Below, one piece after another: positions 22,625 through 30,521 of a stretch of 34,049 nucleotides of DNA. Numbering within the stretch: the stretch's first letter is position 1; each line of letters opens with the position of its first letter. This stretch comes from Nitrososphaerota archaeon (GTDB taxonomy: Archaea > Thermoproteota > Nitrososphaeria > Nitrososphaerales > Gagatemarchaeaceae): the NCBI GenBank assembly GCA_027886975.1, contig JAPCJK010000011.1, positions 1 through 34,049 on the forward strand, read 5' to 3'. The position numbers and the translations under genes were made by a program. A model generated the notes under the pieces. The model was not told the DNA's origin and did not search any database. It saw only the letters and a list, made by a program, of their open reading frames with translations.

Positions 22625-24073
22625 TCAACCGTTTCCAGCCAAGTTATTGCTTCTGGACCGACTCCCGCGCCGGGCCAACAACGAAGGTCGAGCCAGGACA
22701 GCGAGCACCCCGAGGTCAACGATGAGGGCTATTGAGGCGATGGTGAAGACGGTACCGTCTGGCCCTGATTGGCTTGGGGTCGTAGAGGTCTGTGTACTTC
22801 CGCTTTCGGTCTTCCCAGTGCTGATGGTTGTCGTAGACGTCGTCGGGTATGAAGTTGTCCTAGTACTTGTGGTGGCCGACGTGGAACTAACAAATGACAC
22901 CGTTGTCGCGGAGTCGCTTGTCTGGCTCGCGGATGAACTACTTGTCGTGGTAGAGGAAGTCCTCGTCAGATTTCCAAGCAAGAAGATCCCTGGATTGGCC
23001 TGGACCCAGCTGTTCACGGTTCCTCTGAATACAACGTTGTCCCAGAGGAAGTGTGAGCTCACCCCCGAGGCTCCGACTGAGTAGGTGTAGATGCACCCGC
23101 AGGAACTTAATGCTCCGTAGCCGTCGGCAGAGTTTCCACCAAGTATCAGCACCCATTGGCGGTTCGACGCAGGGAGTGAAGCCGCTGCTGAAATCGCCTG
23201 GTCTATCGTGGGTGGGAAGCCGCTGCTAGTCACGATGTTGTGGCAGGGCGCGGGGCTGTTGTAACCGCTCCCCAGAAAACCTTCGGCAAAGGTCTGAGTC
23301 GACCAGGCCGGCATATCGTATCCGTATACGCTCGAACATCCAACGCTGGGGAAGGGCTGTAATCCATCCGAGCCGATGGTCTGCCCTACGATGTTGGTGG
23401 AACCCAATCCGTCGTTAAGGTTGGCCTGCGTGTCGCCAGTGGGGTAGTTTGTGTGGTCGGTGAAAAGCCAATTGTTGGAGCCTCCAATGGTGCCTTGCCA
23501 GCCCTGGGGATAATAGCTGATGAACTGCCATCCATTCCCAGTGATGATCTCATTGGCCTGAGAGAATGCGTTGTCGACCAAGACCCCAACTGCCCCGCCG
23601 TCTATGATGTTGAGTTGTTCGACGGCGAATCCTACGAAGCCAATGGAGGAGGAATACGGGGAACTTTTCAATATGTTGATTGTACTAACAAACACCGACC
23701 ATTGGGTCGAGTCACTAACGTTGAACGCAACTTCCAAGCCGATCTTGATGTTGGGATAGGCGCTTGCATACTGCATAAGCGAGAGGATGAAGTTCACGTT
23801 ATTCTGGTCCATGATTTCGCCGATGCCGTTGTTTTCGAGCAGTTGGACCGTCGAAGGATATGGAGGGGTGAGAAAGTAACCCTTGAAGAATGAGCTCGCA
23901 GAGAAGCCCGCTCCCCTGAGGCTCCCGATACCAATGAAGCCGAATCCAAGTCTTCTTTGCGGTGACGAAGCGGCGCCGGACTGGGGCGCGAGATAGAGGA
24001 AGGCGGGAATTAGCAAGATAATCACGACTCCAAGGGAGAAGGCCGGGCGGGCGATACCTCTAGAAGTAATCAT
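22625..24073 (-). CDS. Stalked surface protein (paralogue 3 of 3)
   Basis: 482-aa exported protein. The signal helix is FSLGVVIILLIPAFLYLA and the shared domain spans about 38-375 (SPQRRLGFGFIGIGSLRGAG to ANPGIFL). A Ser/Thr stalk (about 378-440) is followed by the helix VFTIASIALIVDLGVLAVLA and a basic tail (RRGSRSRSNN). The shared domain is closely similar to that of the adjacent 954-aa protein, including VGFAVEQLNI, SYYPQGWQGT, TIGSDGLQP, LSSCGC and SGVSSHFLWD. This is the short architecture without extra β-domains. The start is ATG at 24073, 22 bases after the stop of the upstream GT4, so it is probably co-transcribed with glycosyltransferases. I recognise no named family. Confidence 0.87.
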   Translation of the reverse strand: MITSRGIARPAFSLGVVIILLIPAFLYLAPQSGAASSPQRRLGFGFIGIGSLRGAGFSASSFFKGYFLTPPYPSTVQLLENNGIGEIMDQNNVNFILSLMQYASAYPNIKIGLEVAFNVSDSTQWSVFVSTINILKSSPYSSSIGFVGFAVEQLNIIDGGAVGVLVDNAFSQANEIITGNGWQFISYYPQGWQGTIGGSNNWLFTDHTNYPTGDTQANLNDGLGSTNIVGQTIGSDGLQPFPSVGCSSVYGYDMPAWSTQTFAEGFLGSGYNSPAPCHNIVTSSGFPPTIDQAISAAASLPASNRQWVLILGGNSADGYGALSSCGCIYTYSVGASGVSSHFLWDNVVFRGTVNSWVQANPGIFLLGNLTRTSSTTTSSSSASQTSDSATTVSFVSSTSATTSTRTTSYPTTSTTTISTGKTESGSTQTSTTPSQSGPDGTVFTIASIALIVDLGVLAVLARPSLLARRGSRSRSNNLAGNG

Positions 24074-24095
24074 TGCGGGATGTGCAGTTTCCGGA

Positions 24096-25286
24096 CTATG
24101 GGACCGTACCTATCTGTCGTGATTCTTCCTGGGCCTTCGCTAAGAGCTGGGTCCTCCCTCCTCGCTCCAGCCCGACGAGTGACTCATAGGCCTCCACTAC
24201 TTGAGGGGCGACCTTCTTGATATCGTAAGATGATTCCGCCAACGCCCTGCTCTCTTCCGCCAGCTCTTGGAGCCTGCTTGGATCCCGTGACAGCTCAAGG
24301 AATGCTCGCGCGAGGGCTCCTGGGTCCTCCGGCGGTGCGAACACTGCGTTCCCGCAGGTCACCTCCCTGAAGATGGGATTGTCCGAGCAGACTATTGGAA
24401 GGCCCATTGACATCGCTTCCGCAAGGGCCACCGGAAATACCTCCCCCCCGGCGAATCCAGTAGTGTAGATGCAGAAGGCGTCAGCCGCCGCATAGAATGG
24501 CCTGGGATCCTCGACCCTTCCAGTGAAAATCACCCCCGGGTAACGCTCGCTGAGATATCTCGCGAATTTGTCAGTGGCAGTGGGAGCCCCTCCGATAATC
24601 AGCGCGGAGTCGAGCTTATCCCTGAGCATCTCGTAGGCCCTGCAGATGTCCTCGATGCCCTTTGTCCGCTTGATCTTCCCGAAGTACAGAATGACAAACT
24701 TGCCATCTAGACCAAGGGTCTCACGAACGGAACTCCTGACGGCCCTTCTTGAATAATATCGGGTATCGACCATGTTGGGGATGACCCTTATCTTATCGGC
24801 GTTGATGCCCGAAACACTTTCGACCAGGTCTCTCTTGGCGACCGATGTAGGGGAGATGATTAGCCCCGCATGTCTGAACGAATTCGTCACAATTTGCTGG
24901 CCCATGTTGTGCCTAATGAAGTCCTGGGCGTACCAGGCATCCTCCCTTGTAACCGAGTTGTGAATGTGCACCACCCGGGGCGCACCGAGCAGAGGGAAGA
25001 GTGAGAGGATTTGTCCCTCGAACCCGTTGAAATGTATGATGTCATAGTCTCCGCCTCTGAGCTCTCTCCAAGCTCTAATCGCCCACTGGGAGTAGCCTCC
25101 GAACTCCCCCGTCCCTCCGCGTACCTGGTGGACCTGCGGGTCTTTGATATGGGTGCGATGGAACCGTGTTACCACGCTTACAGAGTGGCCGTCGAGTCGG
25201 AGCTCATTGCAGAGCATCTTGACTACATTCTCTACCCCCCCGGTCCCGTCAGGGGGGAACTTGGGCGCAACGAGGAGGATTTTCAT
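24096..25286 (-). CDS. GT4-family glycosyltransferase
   Basis: 396-aa GT-B enzyme: MKILLVAPKFPPDGTGGVEN, DIIHFNGFEGQ, VVHIHNSVTRED, and the donor lobe KFVILYFGKIKRTKGIEDI. EX7E is EVFPVALAE followed by AMSMGLPIVCSDNP. The start ATG at 25286 overlaps the upstream GT4 stop by four bases (ATGA). The next gene downstream is a stalked surface protein only 22 bases away, which ties glycan assembly to the surface-protein family. Donor and acceptor are unknown. Confidence 0.92.
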   Translation of the reverse strand: MKILLVAPKFPPDGTGGVENVVKMLCNELRLDGHSVSVVTRFHRTHIKDPQVHQVRGGTGEFGGYSQWAIRAWRELRGGDYDIIHFNGFEGQILSLFPLLGAPRVVHIHNSVTREDAWYAQDFIRHNMGQQIVTNSFRHAGLIISPTSVAKRDLVESVSGINADKIRVIPNMVDTRYYSRRAVRSSVRETLGLDGKFVILYFGKIKRTKGIEDICRAYEMLRDKLDSALIIGGAPTATDKFARYLSERYPGVIFTGRVEDPRPFYAAADAFCIYTTGFAGGEVFPVALAEAMSMGLPIVCSDNPIFREVTCGNAVFAPPEDPGALARAFLELSRDPSRLQELAEESRALAESSYDIKKVAPQVVEAYESLVGLERGGRTQLLAKAQEESRQIGTVP

Positions 25287-26296
25287 CTGTTTTCGTTGTC
25301 GCCTGCCCCGCTCAAGACTTCTTCGTAGAGCTGGGTCAATATTCTGGTCTGCTTCATCAGGTCGAATTTCTCAAGGACGTTACGGCGACCCGCCTCTCCC
25401 AGCCTAAGCAGTAGCTGCCGGTCCCCCGCAGTCCTTTCAAGCGCCGCCTGAAGAGCCGAAGGATCATTTGGAGGCACCAGGAGTGCCGATTCGCCCGGGA
25501 GGACGGTCTCTGGAATACCCCCTACACTCGACCCGACCCCTGGAATCCCACACGCCTGCGCTTCTATCATTACCATCCCCAGTGCTTCGGTTATCCCGCT
25601 GGGAAAGATTGTGCTGGGAAGAACGAACACGTCGAGGCTTCTGTAAAAGTCTGGGAGCCCGCTCCTGGGTAGCCATCCGAGGAATTCGACCTTGTCTGCT
25701 ATTCCAAGCTTTGCAGCCTGTTCTTGGACCCCAAGGTCGTTTCCGCCTCCTCCTGCTACCTTGAGCACCGCATTGGGAGCCGACTTCGTCAATCCTTTGA
25801 ATGCTTCGAGCAAAGTGCCGAGTCCCTTGACCTTGTCGAAGCGACCTGCCGCACCGAGCACGAACCTTCCGTCCTGGGAGCGAGGTGCGCCCGGACTGAA
25901 CAGTTTAGTGTCAACTCCGGGGCTGACTACGTTGGCGGCGAATCCGTTCCCCATGATGGAGCTTGCTCGGTCGCAAACATATTGGGAGACTGCGATGATC
26001 TCGTCTGCATAGCCGAGCGTCCTTCGGAGGACTTCGAGCGTATCAACGTCTGGCGACTTTTTCACACTGTCTTCTCCGTAGAGAGTCATGACCAAGGGAA
26101 CATGGAGATGTAGCTTGAGCTCATGGGAAGCTCGCCCCATCCACGAAAAGTGGCTGTGGATCAGACCCGGCTTTTCTCTCCTCGCCACTTCGAGCCAGTA
26201 GGGAACCCCAAACGATTCGCCCATCATCGCGGCCCTAGCCCTGATGGTGTTCTTCCTGAGGGCGCCCAAGGAGTGAAAGGCGAACACAGGGTCCAT
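25283..26296 (-). CDS. GT4-family glycosyltransferase, annotated from first ATG (N-terminus probably longer)
   Basis: From the ATG at 26296 the protein has 337 aa, with LVMTLYGEDS, VSPGVDTKLFSPG, the donor lobe RFVLGAAGRFDKVKGLGTLL and EX7E EALGMVMIE. That start removes the first β-strand of the GT-B fold. The same frame stays open upstream to a TAG at 26507-26509 and encodes KVAHVIDHFLPLNLPLIYDQ. This matches the β1-loop-helix start of WcaL-type GT4s, where a SETFI-like motif is usual. No ATG, GTG or TTG lies in that stretch. Either a non-standard codon is used (ACG at 26437 follows the purine-rich GGAAAGGGAAGAGAG), or the start has been lost, or there is a base error. The 3' end is coupled to the next GT4 by ATGA. 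Confidence 0.85.
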   Translation of the reverse strand: MDPVFAFHSLGALRKNTIRARAAMMGESFGVPYWLEVARREKPGLIHSHFSWMGRASHELKLHLHVPLVMTLYGEDSVKKSPDVDTLEVLRRTLGYADEIIAVSQYVCDRASSIMGNGFAANVVSPGVDTKLFSPGAPRSQDGRFVLGAAGRFDKVKGLGTLLEAFKGLTKSAPNAVLKVAGGGGNDLGVQEQAAKLGIADKVEFLGWLPRSGLPDFYRSLDVFVLPSTIFPSGITEALGMVMIEAQACGIPGVGSSVGGIPETVLPGESALLVPPNDPSALQAALERTAGDRQLLLRLGEAGRRNVLEKFDLMKQTRILTQLYEEVLSGAGDNENR

Positions 26297-26437
26297 CGGG
26301 AAGACATCTGCGTTGTCTCGCTTTAGACTCAGGACAAGAGGCGAGAAGTTGGATAAAGCAAGAGATTTAATTTGGTCGTAGATCAGAGGAAGGTTCAGCG
26401 GCAGGAAATGGTCGATGACGTGGGCTACTTTTGGCGT
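26297..26437 (-). other. In-frame N-terminal extension of the GT4 without a canonical start codon
   Basis: Translation in the GT4 frame gives TPKVAHVIDHFLPLNLPL and continues through SPLVLSLKRDNADVFP into the annotated ATG. The strand-loop-helix pattern and length fit the missing GT-B N-terminus. I checked codon by codon for ATG/GTG/TTG and found none between the TAG at 26507 and the ATG at 26296. An ATG with a GGGGAG just before it (at 26511-26513) is in a different frame and stops after 12 codons. Confidence 0.65.
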
Positions 26438-26519
26438 CTCTCTTCCCTTTCCAGAGTCAGACCGAGACTCTCGATCTAAGATGCCGAACCGTTGACTCGA
26501 GCACTTCTATGCATCTCCC

Positions 26520-27281
26520 CTATTGGATGAGCCATCGGCGTTCGTAGAACCTGGAAGGTCCCCTGGAGGATACTTTGCCTTGCTCTCCAATCCACCTTGC
26601 ATAGTCCCTGATGCGCTTCATGTCTTTACTTTGAAACTGAGACCGATACACACCCACTGCCTTCATCTTCATCGGAAAGACGCCGGTGATGTCCACGAAC
26701 TCAGGGCTGAGGCGCAGTCCGTAGTGGTGACTCAACTTCGCAATTCTTGACTCGACGCTCGAGGGGTTGGCGTAGGGGACATCTTCGTAAAGTCGCACTT
26801 GTTCCTTCGAGACGCTCCCCTCTTGCAAGAGTCCGATGAACGCATCGAACACGACTTCATGGTCTGGATGCCCACCTACTCCCATGGGGACCAGGACCAC
26901 ATCTGGCTTGTCCCTGGCGAGTTCTTTCCGCAAGATGGTCCCAAGACGTTGGACCATACTTCTCTCCTCTTTACTCCTGAGCGAGCTGTCCTGGAGAACG
27001 AAGAAGCGGGGAGAATATGAGATGAGCGTCGCAGCGATTTGCTCCTCCAGGAACCTCACAGTAGTCGCCAAGATAGTGCTACTGAACCTCGTGCTGCGGG
27101 TGTGGTCGGAAATGGAGAACAAATTGTAGACCGTCACACCATTCATTCTTCCGAGAAGAAGAATTGACCCCCCAACCGAAAGTGTGGCGTCATCAACATG
27201 AGGGGAAAGGACTACGATAACGGACTCCGGTCCCACTGATTTCGCCCGTTGATTGGCGGCCAATTGTGTTCCTCTCCACAT
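26520..27281 (-). CDS. PIG-L/LmbE-family N-acetyl-glycan deacetylase
   Basis: About 253-aa zinc-dependent deacetylase that removes N-acetyl groups from GlcNAc-type sugars or their lipid- or nucleotide-linked forms. The metal motif is SPHVDDATLSVGG (His28, Asp30, Asp31; Val replaces the usual Pro), with the downstream GGHPDHEVVFDAF providing the second His pair. The 339-aa track ORF begins inside the upstream GT4 gene. I start at the ATG at 27281, 13 bases after that gene's stop, which places the catalytic strand at the normal distance from the N-terminus. Its place among GT4 genes suggests that the polymer contains a de-N-acetylated amino sugar. Confidence 0.85.
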   Translation of the reverse strand: MWRGTQLAANQRAKSVGPESVIVVLSPHVDDATLSVGGSILLLGRMNGVTVYNLFSISDHTRSTRFSSTILATTVRFLEEQIAATLISYSPRFFVLQDSSLRSKEERSMVQRLGTILRKELARDKPDVVLVPMGVGGHPDHEVVFDAFIGLLQEGSVSKEQVRLYEDVPYANPSSVESRIAKLSHHYGLRLSPEFVDITGVFPMKMKAVGVYRSQFQSKDMKRIRDYARWIGEQGKVSSRGPSRFYERRWLIQ

Positions 27282-27294
27282 CAGACGAGCACGC

Positions 27295-28485
27295 TTACCG
27301 GGAGAGTTCCCTGTAGGCATCAGTGACGCGCGTCGCGACCGAATCCCAAGTGAACTTGGTCTCGACCTTGGCCCGTCCAAGCCTCCCCATCCGACGGGCC
27401 GTTTTCGTGTCCTGAAGCAGCGATAATATCGCGCCGGCAAGCTGACTCGCGGAGCCAAATCGAACGAGGATTCCCGTTTCGTTGTTGTCGACCACTTCGC
27501 GCAATCCTCCTCCATCCGTTGCAACCACCGGTATCCCACATGCCATCGCCTCTATCGCGACCTTGGAGAACGTTTCATAATAGGAAGGGAGGGCGAATAC
27601 CTCCGAAGCCCTGTAGAAGTCCACCAGCTCAGAGTTTGGGACCGCGTCCAAGAACGTCACCCTGCCGGCAACCCCAGCAGAATCCGCTTCCCTCTTTAGA
27701 ATCTTCAGATAGTCCACCCCGCCAAGCCACTTGGGGACTCCCCCCACGCAGAGGAGGTGGGAATCCTGGACCTCTTTCCCTATCGTTGCCATCGCCCTAA
27801 TCAGATAGGTTATTCCCTTCCTCAGGCCAAAATGCCCAACGTAGAGGATAGTGCGCTTGCCCCGGAGGTGGGCGATTGCGTCGGGGAGCTGGGTCGGGGT
27901 GCCGGGGTAGAATGTCTTCGCGTCCACTCCATTGTAGACTACGCTCACTTTGCTCTCCTTGATTTTGTAAAATCCTGTCACGTCTCCCTTGGAAGCTGCG
28001 CTGACGGTGAGCACCTTGTCGGCGCTGGACCAGAAGATTCGCTCGCGAAACATATGGTAGTCAACTGAGAGTGAATTTTGATTTCGAGTGATGGTACCCC
28101 CTCTAAGGGTCAGAGGGGTGTGGTGCGACCTCGAGGTCCCATGCACGTGGCAAACGAGAGGGAAAGACCTGAAGTACTTTGTCGTAAAGAGGGCGAAACC
28201 GCAGGTCGCATGGGCGTGGACGACCCACTCAGGCCCGGCGCCGGCCAGCCTTCTGACCAGTCTCATCGAATTCAGCGTAAATGGGGGAGGCACGCGATGC
28301 ACTCGGACTCCGCGGACCTCTTCCTCAGGGGGGCTCCCGTTGGAGGGAGACACAACATGGACATCGTACCCTTGCCTAACCTGTGCTTCCGAAAGACCGA
28401 CGAAGACAGGCTGGAGTCCATATGTTGAGCGCCCGCCTTGGGGGTAATCCCACACCAGCCTGCAGACCCGGGAAATCAAACTCAC
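27295..28485 (-). CDS. GT4-family glycosyltransferase
   Basis: 396-aa GT-B enzyme: LVWDYPQGGRSTYGLQPVFV, VVHAHATCGFAL, VCHVHGTSRSHH, VVYNGVDAKTFYPG, and the donor lobe TILYVGHFGLRKGITYLIRA. EX7E is ETFSKVAIE, followed by AMACGIPVVATDGGG. The start GTG at 28485 overlaps the epimerase stop by four bases (GTGA). The PIG-L deacetylase follows 13 bases downstream, so this enzyme may add the HexNAc that PIG-L then deacetylates; that order is inference. Confidence 0.92.
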   Translation of the reverse strand: MSLISRVCRLVWDYPQGGRSTYGLQPVFVGLSEAQVRQGYDVHVVSPSNGSPPEEEVRGVRVHRVPPPFTLNSMRLVRRLAGAGPEWVVHAHATCGFALFTTKYFRSFPLVCHVHGTSRSHHTPLTLRGGTITRNQNSLSVDYHMFRERIFWSSADKVLTVSAASKGDVTGFYKIKESKVSVVYNGVDAKTFYPGTPTQLPDAIAHLRGKRTILYVGHFGLRKGITYLIRAMATIGKEVQDSHLLCVGGVPKWLGGVDYLKILKREADSAGVAGRVTFLDAVPNSELVDFYRASEVFALPSYYETFSKVAIEAMACGIPVVATDGGGLREVVDNNETGILVRFGSASQLAGAILSLLQDTKTARRMGRLGRAKVETKFTWDSVATRVTDAYRELSR

Positions 28486-29507
28486 TGGCCTCGATTGCGC
28501 TTCGAAGGGACGGATGCTCCGCGGAAGAGGGATTCTGCCATCCTTTCAACCGCCTGTCTGCTATTCAATTTGGGAGACCATCCTAACTTTGTGATCTTGG
28601 TCGCGTCGAGTAGCATCGTCTTCACGTCCCCCATCCATCCCCTCCCTCCATCGACCCCCCCGGTGTACTTTACTTGCACGTTTTGCAGGCCGCTTTTCTG
28701 GACCACGATTCTTGCAATCTCCGAAACTTGGACTTGGTCGGATCCCCCAAGATTGTAAAGCGAAACCCCCGGCCCACTCCGAGTCACGGCAGCCATCAGC
28801 CCGTCGATGCAATCATCGATAAAGAGGTACGATTTGCTCTGAGTCCCGTCGCCGAGCAACTCCAGCTCATGCGGATTAGCACGCAGCTTCTTCGCAAGGT
28901 CATAGACGACCCCATGAGTGCTCCCGGGACCGACGACATTCGCAATGCGGAGGATGACCCCATTCATGCCTAGACTGCTGCAGTGGGACGAGACGAGCGC
29001 CTCCGACGCCAGCTTGGAGGCTCCGTAGGCGGATATCGGCAGGAGGGGGCCATAGTCCTCTGGAGTGGGGAGGACCTTCGGTTCACCGTAGACAGTGGAC
29101 GAAGAAGAAAAGACGAAGTCCTTCACGGATGTCCCCGAGGCACACTGGAGAACTACATGGGTGGCTAGGACGTTCTGCCGGAAGCAGTTCTCCATGTCGT
29201 TGAGCTCGAGCCTGACTTCGGGATTCGCCGCCAAGTGGAACACGGTGTCAACCCCTTGCAGGGCCTTGCTCACGTCCCGAGAAGAAGTACAATCGCCTCG
29301 GACGAGGGTGACCCTCCCTTTGGAGGCGAGGATGCGTATCGAGTCGGCCCTCGGGCCTGAAGACAGGTTGTCGAGGACAGTGACTTCCAACCCTCGACGG
29401 ACAAGCTCCTTCGTCAGGTGCGACCCCATGAACCCTACGCCCCCCGTGACAAGCGCATGATGGAGTCTTGCTTTCGAGGCGGTCCGTTTCGCTGCGGGCA
29501 TGTTCAA
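28482..29507 (-). CDS. NAD-dependent nucleotide-sugar epimerase/dehydratase (GalE-like extended SDR)
   Basis: 341-aa extended short-chain dehydrogenase. The NAD motif TGGVGFMGSH is at 21-30, HLAANPEV at about 91-98, and SSSSTVYGEP carries the catalytic Ser/Thr. The YGASK catalytic Tyr161-Lys165 follows, then ILRIANVVGPG and a C-terminal substrate lobe. It most resembles UDP-glucose/UDP-GlcNAc 4-epimerases; dehydratase activity is less likely because the dehydratase Asp-Glu pair is not apparent. The track start TTG at 29507 gives a four-base TTGA overlap with the upstream GT2. The ATG at 29501 (third codon) is equally good. Confidence 0.87.
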   Translation of the reverse strand: MNMPAAKRTASKARLHHALVTGGVGFMGSHLTKELVRRGLEVTVLDNLSSGPRADSIRILASKGRVTLVRGDCTSSRDVSKALQGVDTVFHLAANPEVRLELNDMENCFRQNVLATHVVLQCASGTSVKDFVFSSSSTVYGEPKVLPTPEDYGPLLPISAYGASKLASEALVSSHCSSLGMNGVILRIANVVGPGSTHGVVYDLAKKLRANPHELELLGDGTQSKSYLFIDDCIDGLMAAVTRSGPGVSLYNLGGSDQVQVSEIARIVVQKSGLQNVQVKYTGGVDGGRGWMGDVKTMLLDATKITKLGWSPKLNSRQAVERMAESLFRGASVPSKRNRGQ

Positions 29508-30517
29508 GCCCGCCCGAGGTCGCGGCTGCTCATCCCTGCCCTTGCCATCGAGAGGATGAGGAGGCCGTAGACTGCTCCCAAGCTGTAAGCCAGTTTTGCG
29601 GCGACGGCTATAGGGGAGGAAACAACTGTATCGCTAACAGAACCAGAACGTGTCCTGTGCCCCAAGACCGCCACCAGCATGTAGAGGATGACTCCGGCAA
29701 CAAGTACGAGACTCGCAGGCAGAAGTCCTGCCATGGGAATCACAGCAAGCACCAGAACAACGAAGGCAACAGGGGCAAGGTTGAGCAGCACCGAAAGCAC
29801 ATCCTTGCGCTTCGCTTCGAAGACCACCCTCCTTCGCCCCCCGGCGCACTCCTTCCGGATGAGCCCTGAGAAGGTCTCCGGCTTTCTGTGATACCAGTTC
29901 ACTCCTCCTACGTAGGAGATCTTGTAACCCAACTCCTTGACCCTGGCGCAAAGGTCTTTGTCCTCGGCCTGGGCGAGCGATTCGTCGAACCCCCCTACAT
30001 CGGCCAGGCACTCTCGTCTGTAAACCCAGGCCCATCCGGGGTCGGCCTGTACCCTTTCGTCGAACCTGGCGTCCGTCCCACCGAACGACCTGTAATACCT
30101 TCTCAGGACCGGGTTCGACGCCGGGAGGGCGGTACCTCCGACGGACACGCCACCCGCGTTCAAATTCGAGTCCAGGGACTCCACGGCTTTCGCAAGATAA
30201 TGACGCTCGAAAGTGTCATCCCCATCGGCGAACATAACTATCTCGCTGTCAGTACTCCTCCAGCCTTGGTTGCGTGCCTTCGACCTTCCGACCCCAGCGC
30301 ACTTCACCACTCTGCAATCATTGTACTTTGAGAAGCTATCCACAACCCCTGCGGTGTCGTCGGTAGAAGAAGTGTCTAGGACTATCACGATATCCTTCGA
30401 CTCGAAGGATTGGGCCGAGAGACTGGTAAGGCACTCTCCTAGAGACATGGCGTTGTTGTAGGCAGTCACCACGACGCTGACCCGGGCGGTTCCCTTCCCA
30501 CTTTCGGAGGCTGACAA
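29504..30517 (-). CDS. GT2-family glycosyltransferase with C-terminal membrane helices
   Basis: About 337 aa from the TTG at 30517. The GT-A domain opens RVSVVVTAYNNAMSLGECL and has DIVIVLDTSSTDD, the DXD-like MFADGDDTF and the acceptor-side QAEDKDLCARV. Three hydrophobic stretches follow (VLLNLAPVAFVVLVLAVIP, LPASLVLVAGVILYMLVAVL, YSLGAVYGLLILSM), so it is a membrane-anchored GT2 probably acting on a lipid-linked acceptor. The 358-aa track ORF starts at a TTG (30580) that would overlap the upstream gene by 59 bases. I prefer the TTG 4 bases after that gene's TAA. Confidence 0.87.
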   Translation of the reverse strand: MSASESGKGTARVSVVVTAYNNAMSLGECLTSLSAQSFESKDIVIVLDTSSTDDTAGVVDSFSKYNDCRVVKCAGVGRSKARNQGWRSTDSEIVMFADGDDTFERHYLAKAVESLDSNLNAGGVSVGGTALPASNPVLRRYYRSFGGTDARFDERVQADPGWAWVYRRECLADVGGFDESLAQAEDKDLCARVKELGYKISYVGGVNWYHRKPETFSGLIRKECAGGRRRVVFEAKRKDVLSVLLNLAPVAFVVLVLAVIPMAGLLPASLVLVAGVILYMLVAVLGHRTRSGSVSDTVVSSPIAVAAKLAYSLGAVYGLLILSMARAGMSSRDLGRA

Positions 30518-30521
30518 TCCC

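Noticed and set aside
26477-26513. ATG with GGGGAG just after the PIG-L stop as the true GT4 start
   Set aside because: It is out of frame with the GT4 and stops after 12 codons, so it cannot start the enzyme without a frameshift.
27282-27539. First 86 residues of the 339-aa PIG-L track ORF
   Set aside because: They lie inside the upstream GT4 gene. The catalytic domain begins after the ATG at 27281, which sits just past that gene's stop.
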